Source: G963666945 sp963666945 (lineage in GTDB: Bacteria > Bacteroidota > Bacteroidia > Bacteroidales > Marinifilaceae). From it: DNA of 64,000 nt. The stretch is taken from the NCBI GenBank assembly GCA_963666945.2, contig CAXXRT010000024.1, positions 124,001-188,000 of the forward strand. Reading direction: 5' to 3'. The notes under the pieces are model-generated. The model saw only the letters and a list, made by a program, of their open reading frames with translations, ran no database searches and was not told where the DNA came from. The translations under genes were made by a program, and so were the position numbers. Below are positions 17,273 to 25,578 of the stretch, in pieces (the stretch's first letter is position 1; the number at the start of each line of letters is the position of its first letter).

Positions 17273-18286
17273 TTATCTTTTAGTTTTTAATCCCATAGAT
17301 GCACTTGACGCTTTAATATCTCCTTCCCTCATAGACACTGTATCTCTAAGCTTTTTTAACATATCCGCCAAAGGTGCCAATCTATTTGTTTTTAATGTTA
17401 ATATAAGGGCTGTGCCATCAATTGGAGTATTCAAAAACTGTTCCCTATCTTCATTTATCAATAAACCCTTACTCCCACTCGCAATAAAAAAGCTTCCTCC
17501 CATTTTACAAATATTACTAGTCATAAAAAGACCATATCCTGAATTAACCCAATCTCCTTTTTGTTTTCTTTTCTGACCTTTAAAAACCTTTCCTGATATA
17601 CCAGGAGCCAAAGCATTTAATAACGCATCTTCATCTGAAGCTAGTTTAAGATTCGGATTTGTAGACAAACCTTCTCTTATTCCTATTCCTCTATCTAAAA
17701 TTGCTAATTCTACCTTTTCCCTAGTAGGCCAATATTGTGCACAGAATCCAAATCTCTTTGATTTACTATGCTCTATTACATTCCTCAAAATCTCTCTAAT
17801 AGAATATGACAATACATCATAAAGATCTCCATCTTCAGCCTGAGATAAAACCCTACTTATTTCCATGGATTTTGATTCCAATATTTGCCCAGGATGAACC
17901 ATATATTCTTTAGCCTCAGCCAATATCCTTTCAGTTTCAAAAATGGTTATGGGCACATAAGAATCTCCCCCAGGAGCCTCTCCCGGTTTTTTTCCGTAAT
18001 TAAGTCCAAATGCTTTATAAAATCCCATATGGGCAGCATAAGTACAATCTCTAAAATTCTGTCCACTAAACTCACTTCCATTGTGCGCTTCTCTAAACTT
18101 CTTTATTTCACTACTTAAAAAAAGTAATACAAATGGCTCTATTCTTATCCTACTTGTGAGTTCAGCAAAATCAAATACATACTGTTCTGCCTCAGGAGAT
18201 TTCCACATTTCTATAAAAAACTCAAACATTCCACTTAATGTTAATTTTCTCGGCACCTTTATTACATATATAATCATCATATTCAA
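17273..18286 (-). CDS. GHKL-type ATP-binding protein
   Basis: 337 residues. The C-terminal half carries the GHKL ATPase motifs: REILRNVIEHS (N box, about 166-176), LAILDRGIGIREGL (G1 box, about 193-206), GYGLFMTSNICK (G2 box, about 248-259) and DGTALILTL (G3). No histidine phosphoacceptor, transmembrane segment or receiver partner is present, so it is not a normal sensor kinase. The N-terminal 130 residues are not recognised. Related stand-alone GHKL ATPases occur in defence-associated clusters, which fits this cargo block, but the role is inference. It lies 1 bp after the zinc-ribbon gene and 20 bp before the coiled-coil gene. Confidence 0.75.
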   Translation of the reverse strand: MNMMIIYVIKVPRKLTLSGMFEFFIEMWKSPEAEQYVFDFAELTSRIRIEPFVLLFLSSEIKKFREAHNGSEFSGQNFRDCTYAAHMGFYKAFGLNYGKKPGEAPGGDSYVPITIFETERILAEAKEYMVHPGQILESKSMEISRVLSQAEDGDLYDVLSYSIREILRNVIEHSKSKRFGFCAQYWPTREKVELAILDRGIGIREGLSTNPNLKLASDEDALLNALAPGISGKVFKGQKRKQKGDWVNSGYGLFMTSNICKMGGSFFIASGSKGLLINEDREQFLNTPIDGTALILTLKTNRLAPLADMLKKLRDTVSMREGDIKASSASMGLKTKR

Positions 18287-18287
18287 A

Positions 18288-18836
18288 TTACATCAACATT
18301 GATAAAACAATACTTGAAACAATAAATATTACTATCGCAGAGACACAACCACCCTTACTACTAGTATCTTTTTTATCTACACCAACATTCTTTGGTCTTA
18401 AACTAAATACATAATCCTTTGCCTCAGAAAGACTACAATTTGTATTATCTTGATAATATTTTACAGCTGTTAATATTTCATCTTTTCGTATATATTCTTT
18501 AACTCTGGATTCAATGTTTGAAATAGTATTATTCCCCTTTCTCCCTTCTCCTGGCTTAAATTGCTCACCGCAGCTAAGACAAGTAATAACAATATTATTG
18601 CTTCCAATTGTCCCTGCAAGAAGCCCAACTCCACCAGTTAGCACAGCACCAGCAACCGCATTTTTTCCGCTAAATCCTTTTTTATTAGTAGTTAATTGTG
18701 TTGAATTACACTTTGGACAGTGAATTAAATCTTTGTCTGAAGAAGATACAGAAATTCCATTAATTGGGCTTCCACGATCAGAACAGAATCTAACTCCTTC
18801 TTGAAGTTTTGAACCACAGTTTGAACAATAATTCAT
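18288..18836 (-). CDS. Zinc-ribbon protein with C-terminal membrane anchor
   Basis: 182 residues from MNYCSNCGSKLQEG, chosen because it puts the zinc ribbon at the N terminus. CSNCG..FCSDRG lacks the last cysteine of a normal zinc_ribbon_2 pair (D in place of C). A second pair is CPKCN..CLSCGEQF. Between them lies a glycine-rich stretch (AGAVLTGGVGLLAGTIG). A hydrophobic tail (ISAIVIFIVSSIVLSML region) would anchor it in the membrane. It also has a helical SEAKDYV segment like short C-terminal domains found with such ribbons. First gene of the cargo run after a terminator-like hairpin. Confidence 0.7.
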   Translation of the reverse strand: MNYCSNCGSKLQEGVRFCSDRGSPINGISVSSSDKDLIHCPKCNSTQLTTNKKGFSGKNAVAGAVLTGGVGLLAGTIGSNNIVITCLSCGEQFKPGEGRKGNNTISNIESRVKEYIRKDEILTAVKYYQDNTNCSLSEAKDYVFSLRPKNVGVDKKDTSSKGGCVSAIVIFIVSSIVLSMLM

Positions 18837-18883
18837 ATCGAGCAACTTTATTATTAATAATAGTTACTCATTTGGCGTTTCCT

Positions 18884-18917
18884 AAAAAAAGACTTTTCCC
18901 CTTGCACATTTAAAGTC
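18884..18917 (-). terminator. Terminator-like hairpin, copy 1 of a repeated element
   Basis: On the minus strand GACTTT / AAAGTC is followed by seven T, 18 bp after the stop of the 230-residue protein gene. The surrounding 60 bp resemble the sequence downstream of the repressor at 20971-21033. Confidence 0.7.
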
Positions 18918-18934
18918 GATGCCAGACTTATATC

Positions 18935-19627
18935 TTATTCTTTAGTAATAATTTTATCCCCTAATGAATTATACAAATGGGTTTGAGGCTCATCTATATG
19001 CCTAATATTTACAGGACACATAATTTTTTGCCCATTGATATATGATTCTTTACTAAATATTCTAAATTTTATATCGTCAGGAATTATATAATCCGGTAAA
19101 TTATATATTCTATTTACCAGCCATTTAAAATCAAACAAAGGACAATAGTCTACAAAAGAATTTTCAATACATGCTTTTAATTTATCAAGTAATGCCTCTT
19201 TATCTATTACCCATTTGTCGCCTATGAATTTTCCAAAATTATACCAATACCTATATCCCGACTTATAATTTCCTTTGCCAGAAAGATAATAAGAAGGACC
19301 TCCAATCATCACACAACCCCATCCTTGAGAGTTTTTCCCACAGTTATTCTCAGATTTACATCTTTCGTAACAGTTTCTTATTACATAACCTGTTTGAAAT
19401 AAAAATCTATGTCCGTTGTAAGTCTTTCCCTTTGACTCAACTACTGTTGTTTTCCAGTTACCCACAATCATTAATAAATCCAGAAGTTTTTCATATACAT
19501 AAATCACCTTATCATCCGGGATATCTAAATAAGCCCTCACCCCGTCAAATTCTCCTCCTAGTTCCTTTATTAATGAAACTGCATACTCAAACTTTTGTGA
19601 TTTTGATGAAAATGATAAGGTTGGCAT
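18935..19627 (-). CDS. Unrecognised protein in prophage cargo
   Basis: 230 residues, soluble, no signal peptide. It has a cysteine cluster (CYERCKSENNCGKNSQGWGC, about 88-107) and an aromatic-rich segment YKSGYRYWYNFGKF. Pattern resembles no family I can name. It lies 24 bp downstream of a small lipoprotein gene. The pair is bounded by two partial copies of the repressor's 3' region, suggesting they arrived together as a cargo unit. Confidence 0.65.
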   Translation of the reverse strand: MPTLSFSSKSQKFEYAVSLIKELGGEFDGVRAYLDIPDDKVIYVYEKLLDLLMIVGNWKTTVVESKGKTYNGHRFLFQTGYVIRNCYERCKSENNCGKNSQGWGCVMIGGPSYYLSGKGNYKSGYRYWYNFGKFIGDKWVIDKEALLDKLKACIENSFVDYCPLFDFKWLVNRIYNLPDYIIPDDIKFRIFSKESYINGQKIMCPVNIRHIDEPQTHLYNSLGDKIITKE

Positions 19628-19651
19628 AATTATAAACCTATATTACATTCT

Positions 19652-20008
19652 TTAATATCTTGAAACAATCTCGATATAACAAGTATCGGTCTCACCGCAC
19701 TCCCAATCAATAGCAACAATTTGTCCTCTTCCAATCTTTTTTCCTGTCACTATTGCTGTCACCATCCCAGTTTCTCTTCCTGAGTCGTTTTCTTGTTCTA
19801 TATCAAAATACTCCCTATCTCCACTTGCAAAAGCCAACCATTTAGAATTAGTTTCACATCTAAGAGTATAAGCCTCCCTAACTTTTAAGATTAATGAATC
19901 CTTATTTAACCTTACGTAGTTTTTTCCCTTATTCCTGTCGTCATCACTATCTGAACAAGAGAAGAAAAAAAACAACAATAAAAAAAATATATAGAATATT
20001 TTATTCAT
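19652..20008 (-). CDS. Small lipoprotein, unrecognised
   Basis: 118 residues. The signal peptide MNKIFYIFFLLLFFFFSC ends in a lipobox cysteine followed by SDSDDD, the acidic tract typical of surface-exported Bacteroidota lipoproteins. The mature part is beta-rich (ETNSKWLAFASGDREYFDIE, then GQIVAIDWECGETDTCYIEIV), like Ig/BACON-type surface modules, with one likely disulphide. Expressed in a lysogen it would change the cell surface, for example to block superinfection. This is inference. Confidence 0.7.
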   Translation of the reverse strand: MNKIFYIFFLLLFFFFSCSDSDDDRNKGKNYVRLNKDSLILKVREAYTLRCETNSKWLAFASGDREYFDIEQENDSGRETGMVTAIVTGKKIGRGQIVAIDWECGETDTCYIEIVSRY

Positions 20009-20019
20009 TTTATTTCTGT

Positions 20020-20081
20020 TTATATCGCACTCCTTTCTAAGTGCCCTTTAACAACATATAATTCAACAATATCCCTTTTAT
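20020..20081 (-). pseudogene. Remnant of the 3' end of a repressor gene
   Basis: This 62 bp stretch matches 21035-21096, the end of the S24 repressor gene, with only two mismatches. In frame it still reads DIVELYVVKGHLERSAI and a stop. No other part of a repressor is nearby. It sits just upstream of the small lipoprotein gene. Confidence 0.9.
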
Positions 20082-20152
20082 CAATCTTTAACTAATGCCA
20101 ACTGCTTACTTAGGTTATTTGTTGGCATGTGGTTCTTTAAATTGTGATATGG

Positions 20153-20935
20153 TTAATCTTTAGCTTTTACTTCAGTATAGAATTTAACCTCTAGGTTGTT
20201 TCCATATTCCTTGTAAGTCCAGTATTTTATTATTGCCCTAGGCGTTTCAAACTCATAACTGAATGAAAGCTGCTGATTAAACATCTTTACCCCTTTCTCA
20301 TCATCAGTTCCAGTGTTATCCCCAATTATTTCCTCTTTTGTGGGGTTACCATATCTTTCTTTTAAATTATCCAACACACTTATATGTTGACGATAATGTC
20401 CCCCCATTGAATTAGGATCAGATAAACTAATAGTAATTGTTGATGTTCCAAAATGGAATTTATTGGATGCGAAAGAGTAATAATTTATTCCATTATCCAC
20501 TACCTTAATGTTAGGGCCAATCCTATCTCCTAAGTCAATTCCTTTTTCCTCATACTCTAATATATCCTCCTTAGCATCTCCTATAAATGCAAATCTAAAA
20601 TCACAATATTGAGCTGTATATGTTACAGTCTTTTCAACAACCTCACCTTTATTATCAGTAACTGTTACGGTGAATGTTTTTTCTCCAACTTCTTTTGGTG
20701 TCCATGTGACAGAATCCACTCCCTCTATTTCTTTTACTCCGTCAGACCATTTGTAATGTAATTCATCTCCATCACTATCAGTTGCGTCACATTTTAAGAC
20801 ATATGTTTGCCCTATGCCAAAAAGATCAGTATTTGCACTAATATCTTTGATTACAGGAAGAGTATTAACTTCGTCATCACTACCAGAACAGGCAGCAAAC
20901 AAAGCAATAGTTAGTAAGTAAAAAAGTCTTTTCAT
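20153..20935 (-). CDS. Lipoprotein with PKD/Ig-like domain
   Basis: 260 residues from MKRLFYLLTIALFAACSGSDDE. I rejected the open frame ten codons upstream because this start gives a standard lipoprotein signal with cysteine at residue 16. Residues 25-110 look like a PKD/cadherin-like Ig fold (VLKCDATDSDGDELHYKWSDG, then FTVTVTDNKGEVVEKTVTYTA). The rest is beta-rich without recognised motifs. It is probably exported to the cell surface. It is the first gene after the repressor on the same strand and may be a lysogenic conversion factor. Confidence 0.78.
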   Translation of the reverse strand: MKRLFYLLTIALFAACSGSDDEVNTLPVIKDISANTDLFGIGQTYVLKCDATDSDGDELHYKWSDGVKEIEGVDSVTWTPKEVGEKTFTVTVTDNKGEVVEKTVTYTAQYCDFRFAFIGDAKEDILEYEEKGIDLGDRIGPNIKVVDNGINYYSFASNKFHFGTSTITISLSDPNSMGGHYRQHISVLDNLKERYGNPTKEEIIGDNTGTDDEKGVKMFNQQLSFSYEFETPRAIIKYWTYKEYGNNLEVKFYTEVKAKD

Positions 20936-20985
20936 TTTATAATTAGTTTTTAATTTATAATTCATTAAAAACCCGTTTCCTTTCC

Positions 20986-21020
20986 AAAAAATAGACTATC
21001 CCTTACACATTTAAAGTCTA
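20986..21020 (-). terminator. Terminator-like hairpin after repressor, copy 2 of a repeated element
   Basis: On the minus strand AGACTT..AGTCTA (TAGACT / AGTCTA stem) is followed by six T, 15 bp after the repressor stop. It is related to the hairpin at 18884-18917. Confidence 0.65.
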
Positions 21021-21034
21021 TGCCTGACTATATT

Positions 21035-21688
21035 TTATATCGCACTTCTTTCCAAGTGCCCTTTAACAACATATAATTCAACAATATCCCTTTTATTCAA
21101 TTTAAAAGGCTTATAGAACGTGTTCTCAGATTCGCACGAAACAAATTCATCTGAATCACTTGGTTGTAGGTATTTAATCATTTTATGATTTGTCTTTGTA
21201 ATGATTAAATATATATATCCGTATTCAATAAATGACTCTTGCCATCTTTTCAATAGTATTATCTCACCACTTTTCAATACTGGCTCCATCGAATCGCCCC
21301 ATACATTTAACGCTATATTGCAATCATTAAATCCAGGAACACATAAATCTTGATAAGCAAGTCTGCTTTGATCGTTAAACATTTCTATTGGAGAAGCTGA
21401 TGCTTCTGCGTCGTAGTATCTTATAATGTGGGTTCCTTGCGGTGTTTTTTTCTCCTGCTCTTTGCTTTCTTCTAAAAACATCTCTCCTTCACCTGTAAGT
21501 AACCAATCCGCATTTACATTTGGATAAGCCCCAGTAATCATTCCAGTCATTTTTCTACTAAGACCGTTTTTTCTATGAAGCACATTATATATTCTAGTTG
21601 CACGATCCAGTCCCATGGCTCTAGCAAAGCTATTAGGCGTTTCATTCAACTGTTTTATCAATTCTTCTAATCTTGCAGATGCATCCAT
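21035..21688 (-). CDS. CI/LexA-type phage repressor with S24 peptidase domain
   Basis: 217 residues. The N-terminal helix-turn-helix (about 5-60, NSFARAMGLDRATRIYNVL) binds operators. The C-terminal S24 domain has the catalytic serine in WGDS133MEPVLKSGE and a lysine in the MIK172YL segment. It maintains lysogeny and should be inactivated by RecA-stimulated self-cleavage. It is divergent from the early genes, with operator-like repeats in the shared 170 bp. Downstream on the same strand lies the cargo block. Its 3' end is duplicated at 20020-20081. Confidence 0.93.
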   Translation of the reverse strand: MDASARLEELIKQLNETPNSFARAMGLDRATRIYNVLHRKNGLSRKMTGMITGAYPNVNADWLLTGEGEMFLEESKEQEKKTPQGTHIIRYYDAEASASPIEMFNDQSRLAYQDLCVPGFNDCNIALNVWGDSMEPVLKSGEIILLKRWQESFIEYGYIYLIITKTNHKMIKYLQPSDSDEFVSCESENTFYKPFKLNKRDIVELYVVKGHLERSAI

Positions 21689-21711
21689 TATTTAAAATAA
21701 TTCCAAATTAA

Positions 21712-21755
21712 GCAATATATTGCACTTATTCTTGCTTTATATTGCAACTTCTTGC
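21712..21755. promoter_or_regulatory. Operator-like repeats between repressor and early genes
   Basis: Three related 12 bp sites: GCAATATATTGC (21712-21723, perfect palindrome), GCTTTATATTGC (21734-21745) and GCAACTTCTTGC (21744-21755). All share GC-N6-TTGC. They overlap the -33 region of the rightward early promoter and lie upstream of the repressor start, as expected for a lambda-like control region. Confidence 0.7.
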
Positions 21756-21773
21756 ACTTTCTTTTTATATTTG
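21742..21773 (+). promoter_or_regulatory. Rightward early promoter
   Basis: TTG at 21742-21744, a 21 bp spacer and TATATTTG at 21766-21773 match the Bacteroidota promoter consensus. The -33 element lies inside the operator repeats, so repressor binding would block it. Confidence 0.7.
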
Positions 21774-21858
21774 TACTACGTAACAACATTAAATGTAATA
21801 CAAACAGTGTAAAAGTACACACAAACGGTTACACTGACAATAAAACAAACATATTATT

Positions 21859-22104
21859 ATGAAAAAACCCGATAAATTTAAATTAGACCAAATAAAGAAA
21901 TATTTACTACGAGGTGATCATAGTATCATCGCGGAAAGGGTTAAAACCAACCACGGTATTGAGATAACAAAATTTGCAGTAAGAAGAACCCTAAGTGCAA
22001 ATGATGCTTATTTCCATGAAGTAATCTACAACGAAGCGTTAAAGCTTTCTATTGAAAGAAAGAATATGGCAGAAGAGAGTAGAAACCTAGAGAAAGAACT
22101 GTAA
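21859..22104 (+). CDS. Small early DNA-binding protein, possible Cro-like regulator
   Basis: 81 residues, basic. The segment YLLRGDHSIIAERVKTNHGIEITKFAVRRTLS has helix-turn-helix character (small residue and spacing as in HTH motifs). It is the first gene of the rightward early transcript, the position of cro in lambda-like phages. Family membership is not certain. Confidence 0.65.
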   Translation: MKKPDKFKLDQIKKYLLRGDHSIIAERVKTNHGIEITKFAVRRTLSANDAYFHEVIYNEALKLSIERKNMAEESRNLEKEL

Positions 22105-22106
22105 CC

Positions 22107-22673
22107 ATGGAACTTAATAACGCACACACACCTGCGGGTTTTGGTAAGTCAGAACGGGAGATCTATTATAAAGATGGTGAAGCGAGCACCATCCAAGCGG
22201 GCACTCATTTAAGAAACATTAATCTGCCCTCATGGGCTGTAATCGAGATTCGGGAAACAATTTACAACAACCAGAGTGCCCGCAAACTTCTTTCTTCAGG
22301 ATATGGAATTAGCACTGAAGAGGGACAAATACAGCAATGGACTGTCTGTAATCTTGGAGGTTATGATAACAAACCCGATATCGATGACGAGAAAAAGGTT
22401 ATCAACCGAGAATACTGGGAATGTGGACACAGAGGAAAATGTGAGCTAGAAAAAACCGGTTGGTGTTTTCATCCTGCAAATCTATCATACAGAGAGATAG
22501 AGGTTTTGAAACTTATTGCAAATGGACTACTTGATAAAGAGATTGCCGACAAGCTTTATTTATCTACTAATACAGTGGTAGTTCATAAGGCAAATATTCT
22601 AAAGAAGACTGACTGTCATAACAAGTCAGAGTTAACAAAATGGGCAATTCACAACAATATTATTCAGGCGTAA
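22107..22673 (+). CDS. LuxR/GerE-type helix-turn-helix regulator
   Basis: 188 residues. The C-terminal 65 residues form a GerE domain: LSYREIEVLKLIANGLLDKEIADKLYLSTNTVVVHKANILKK, with the usual EIEVL, GLxxKEIA and STNTVxxH features. The N-terminal part (1-120) holds ARKLLSSGYGIS and a four-cysteine/histidine patch (ECGHRGKCELEKTGWCFHP) that may bind metal. It starts 2 bp after the previous stop and ends 1 bp before the next start, so it is an early-operon regulator. The activation target is unknown. Confidence 0.85.
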   Translation: MELNNAHTPAGFGKSEREIYYKDGEASTIQAGTHLRNINLPSWAVIEIRETIYNNQSARKLLSSGYGISTEEGQIQQWTVCNLGGYDNKPDIDDEKKVINREYWECGHRGKCELEKTGWCFHPANLSYREIEVLKLIANGLLDKEIADKLYLSTNTVVVHKANILKKTDCHNKSELTKWAIHNNIIQA

Positions 22674-22674
22674 T

Positions 22675-22959
22675 ATGACTATCGAAATCAGCATACACCA
22701 GCTCAGTAAAATTATGGAGGCAGCAGCCAAAAGAGGAGCATCTAAAGTTCTGACAGAAACAGGACAACAAAAAGCTATTATCACTCTTGCGGAAGTTAGG
22801 AAGTTGTATGGAAGAAGAGTTGCTGAGGAATTAAGAATGACACCTAAAATTAGCTGGATGCCATTAGGTAAAGGTGGAACCAGCTCTGGTGTGTATTGTA
22901 TGAGAGAAGATCTTGAAAATTATTTAATGAATAAAAGTCTTAATGATGTGCTTAGGTAA
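22675..22959 (+). CDS. Small early protein, possible DNA-binding
   Basis: 94 residues. The middle part (TLAEVRKLYGRRVAEELRM) and the end (GVYCMREDLENYLMNKS) resemble winged-helix excisionase-type modules in spacing, but this is weak. It overlaps the next gene by 17 bp. Not firmly recognised. Confidence 0.6.
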   Translation: MTIEISIHQLSKIMEAAAKRGASKVLTETGQQKAIITLAEVRKLYGRRVAEELRMTPKISWMPLGKGGTSSGVYCMREDLENYLMNKSLNDVLR

Positions 22960-23200
22960 TACTCCCATATCAGCAGAATACTGTTCAGATACACCTTGGT
23001 TGTCACAGAATGAATATGAAGAACCTGAAAGATGTGAATACTGTGAAGAAGAGGGCGAATTATTTGAGATGAAATACAGCTACAAAGGACGTAAATATAA
23101 GGAATGGGTATGCAAAGATTGTCTACTAGAGACAATTAAAGAAGATGGTAGCCTAAAAAATTACTCTAACGGATTACTAATTCAAAAACAAATACTATGA
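22943..23200 (+). CDS. Small zinc-finger-like protein
   Basis: 85 residues with CEYCEEEGELF and WVCKDCLLETI, two CxxC knuckles separated by about 28 residues, which suggests one zinc site. Acidic. It overlaps both neighbours (17 bp upstream, 4 bp with the next gene through an ATGA junction). Function unknown. Confidence 0.65.
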   Translation: MMCLGNTPISAEYCSDTPWLSQNEYEEPERCEYCEEEGELFEMKYSYKGRKYKEWVCKDCLLETIKEDGSLKNYSNGLLIQKQIL

Positions 23201-23373
23201 ACGCATTAACTAAAGGCCTTTGGCAGATGGAAATTAACGGTCACTTATGTGTTTTCAATACAATAAATAATACCATCAAGATCAAACTTCCTTCTGGTAA
23301 TCTTGTTACCAAAAACTACACTGAACCGATAAAGCTAACGGATGTTGAGATTTTACAAGCAGAGTTAAAATAA
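23197..23373 (+). CDS. 58-residue early protein, unrecognised
   Basis: Begins MNALTKGLWQMEINGHLCVF and ends TDVEILQAELK. The start overlaps the previous stop in an ATGA junction, which supports translation. It looks like a small beta-rich domain (NNTIKIKLPSGNLVTKNYTEPIKL). No family recognised. Confidence 0.6.
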   Translation: MNALTKGLWQMEINGHLCVFNTINNTIKIKLPSGNLVTKNYTEPIKLTDVEILQAELK

Positions 23374-23435
23374 AAAAGCCCCTGTTACCAGAGGCCGAAG
23401 TAAATAACGAATTCACTTTAAAGCATAACAAAGAT

Positions 23436-24362
23436 ATGGAAAATAAATTAAGTATTAAAGAATTGAACACCCTAAAACCACTTGATGTCGTGGATGACCC
23501 AAGAGTAAGGGAGAGGTTTGTGAGTCTTTACAACAAGATTCATAATACCGAAACAGGAGAAATGTTCTATGAAAGAGAAAAATACAACTTTCAAAGAATT
23601 ATCCAGAACAGTGCAGACCTTAAACAATGTACCTCGTTTTCTATTTATGGAGTATTACTAGACATTGCATCCTATGGCCTTAGTCTTGATCAGGCAAGCC
23701 AGCCTCTTATGTATGTGCTTTTCTATAATTGCCAGGTTGGTAAAAACTGGGAGAAAAGAGCAATCATAGAGATTAGTCCTTATGGAGAATTGGCTCTAAG
23801 AATTCAAGCAGGACAGATATCCTATGCTGACAGACCGGTGGTAGCATTTGAAGGAGATAAATTTCAGCCATTAGTTAACGATATGGGAAACAAGATTGTC
23901 CTCTACAAAGCTGCAGTCCCAAGAGTCAGTAAGACTATTATAGGTTCTTTTATCAAGCTTGTAAGACCTAATGGTTCATTTGATTTTTTCTGGATGCTTC
24001 CAGAGGATGTAGAAAGACTTTCAAGATACTCCGAAAAGAAGAATAAAAAGACTGGTGCAAACGCTCTTTATACTTCAAACGGAGGACAAATAGATACTGG
24101 ATTTCTAGAAGCAAAGACTATTAAGCACGCTTTTAAAACTTTCCCTAAGCTTAAGCTAGGGCAGTTCTCTCAGCTTCAACAAGAAGACACAGTTCAAGCA
24201 ATGGACTACGGTCTTAATGAAGAAGTACACTCTCAAACTCCCGTACAGGAGGCAAAAGAAATTCAACCTGAGGAAGAAAAACAGGAGCCTCAATCATTTG
24301 ATCAGGCACCAGTACAAGAACCTCAGGGAGTAACAGTAGAAGATGACGACGAAATTTTTTAA
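23436..24362 (+). CDS. recT: RecT-family single-strand annealing protein
   Basis: 308 residues. The RecT core spans about 30-235 with SFSIYGVLLDIASYGLSLDQASQPLMYVLFY, EISPYGELALRIQAGQI and FWMLPEDVERLSRYSEKKNKK. The tail is acidic and rich in E and Q (about 260-308). It anneals complementary single strands during phage recombination and would work with the PD-(D/E)XK nuclease encoded at 25579. It is the first gene after a short gap containing no other feature. Confidence 0.9.
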   Translation: MENKLSIKELNTLKPLDVVDDPRVRERFVSLYNKIHNTETGEMFYEREKYNFQRIIQNSADLKQCTSFSIYGVLLDIASYGLSLDQASQPLMYVLFYNCQVGKNWEKRAIIEISPYGELALRIQAGQISYADRPVVAFEGDKFQPLVNDMGNKIVLYKAAVPRVSKTIIGSFIKLVRPNGSFDFFWMLPEDVERLSRYSEKKNKKTGANALYTSNGGQIDTGFLEAKTIKHAFKTFPKLKLGQFSQLQQEDTVQAMDYGLNEEVHSQTPVQEAKEIQPEEEKQEPQSFDQAPVQEPQGVTVEDDDEIF

Positions 24363-24365
24363 ACT

Positions 24366-25576
24366 ATGGAAACAGCATTAGTAAGACAAGAGCAAATCAC
24401 AGAAGTAGTAATCAACTACCAATAATAAATTAACTCAAAACCAACGCTTCGTTACAAAAAGCAAAGGGTGCAGGGGTTAGCGCTAATAGAAAAAGTTGAG
24501 CAGAAAGGTTTTAGTGACGAGATAGACCAGGAGTGTAACAACTACCTTGTTAAGGTTAAAAAAACCCTAAAGGCCATGAGTGAAAGAAGGAAGCCTATAA
24601 CTCAATTTTTTGACCAGGTAAAAAGTCACTTCACTTCTATGGAAAATGACCTAGACCCTAAAAAAGGTGAAGTATATGTACGCATACAAGGATATCGTGA
24701 CTCATGGGCAAAACAAAAGGCAGAGGAAGCAAGAAGGAAAGAGGAAGAGGCTCGTCGTAAGCTTGAGATCGAAAAAGAAAAAACAAATGTTGCTGCTGAT
24801 ATTGAAACAAAGTTGAATGTTTATTTCAATGAATGTTTGTCAAATTACATCGAAAGAATACAAAATACTTTTGACTCTATTACGTTAAAGGATATCACAA
24901 CAAAGAAGGAAACTATTAAAAATTTCCCTACTGAATATCCGTTAGATCATTTCAACAATTTCAAAACCAGTGTAAATGCTATCTACCTTACTAAAGAGGA
25001 TAAAATTGAGATCAAAGCAAAAGTAATGGAAGGTAAATTTCCATAAATTCTCTGAGCAATTTAAGGCAGAAGTTAAAGACCTAAAACAGTCCCTACTTGA
25101 CCGTATTCCTTCTAAAAAAGAAGAATTAATAAAAATATCAGAGGCAAATGCAGCCGAGGCAGAGAGATTGCAAAAAGAAAAAGAAGATAGGGAACGCAGA
25201 GAAGCCGAGAAAAGAAGAGCAGAGGCAGCCGAGAGAGAACGCAAAGCCAAGGAGGAAGCAGACAGAAAAGCAGCAGAGGCAAACATGAACAATCTTTTCA
25301 ATGCTACAGTTGACATGTCCGGTGCAGAGTCTCAGAAAATCTAAAGTAAGAACCACCTTAGATATTAAAGTTACTCACCCTGCTGGGTATGTACAAATTT
25401 TCTCTTTCTGGTTTGAAAAAGAGGGAATGAATCTTGGAACCGACAATATCGAAAAGAAAACTGTTGCCCAGATGAAGAGATTCTGTGCAGACTGGGCAAA
25501 CAAACACGGAGAGGTGATTGAGAGTGACTATATCAAATACGAAGAGTCTTATAAAGCAATTGCTAAAAGTAAGTAA
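24366..25576 (+). pseudogene. Conserved phage coiled-coil protein, frame broken at several points
   Basis: Restored, this is one gene of about 400 residues between RecT and the nuclease. Start METALVRQEQITEVVINYQ at 24366, then stops at 24423. The frame resumes as LKTNASLQKAKGAG and then LALIEKVEQKG after one extra G in the GGGG run near 24474. Further breaks: an extra C near 25041 (FHKFSEQFKAEV follows), and an extra A in AAAA near 25338 (KSKVRTTLDIKV follows). The middle is a long E/K/R-rich coiled coil (about 24700-25290), and the end (HPAGYVQIFSFWFEKEG) is a small conserved domain. All but the first break fit single-base homopolymer changes. Function unknown; position suggests recombination. 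Confidence 0.75.
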
Positions 25577-25578
25577 TT

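Noticed and set aside
17273..18286. GHKL protein as a two-component sensor kinase
   Set aside because: It lacks a histidine phosphoacceptor domain, and no response regulator is adjacent.
22107..22673. LuxR-type regulator as a quorum-sensing receptor
   Set aside because: No autoinducer-binding domain; only the GerE part is recognisable and it lies in a phage early operon.
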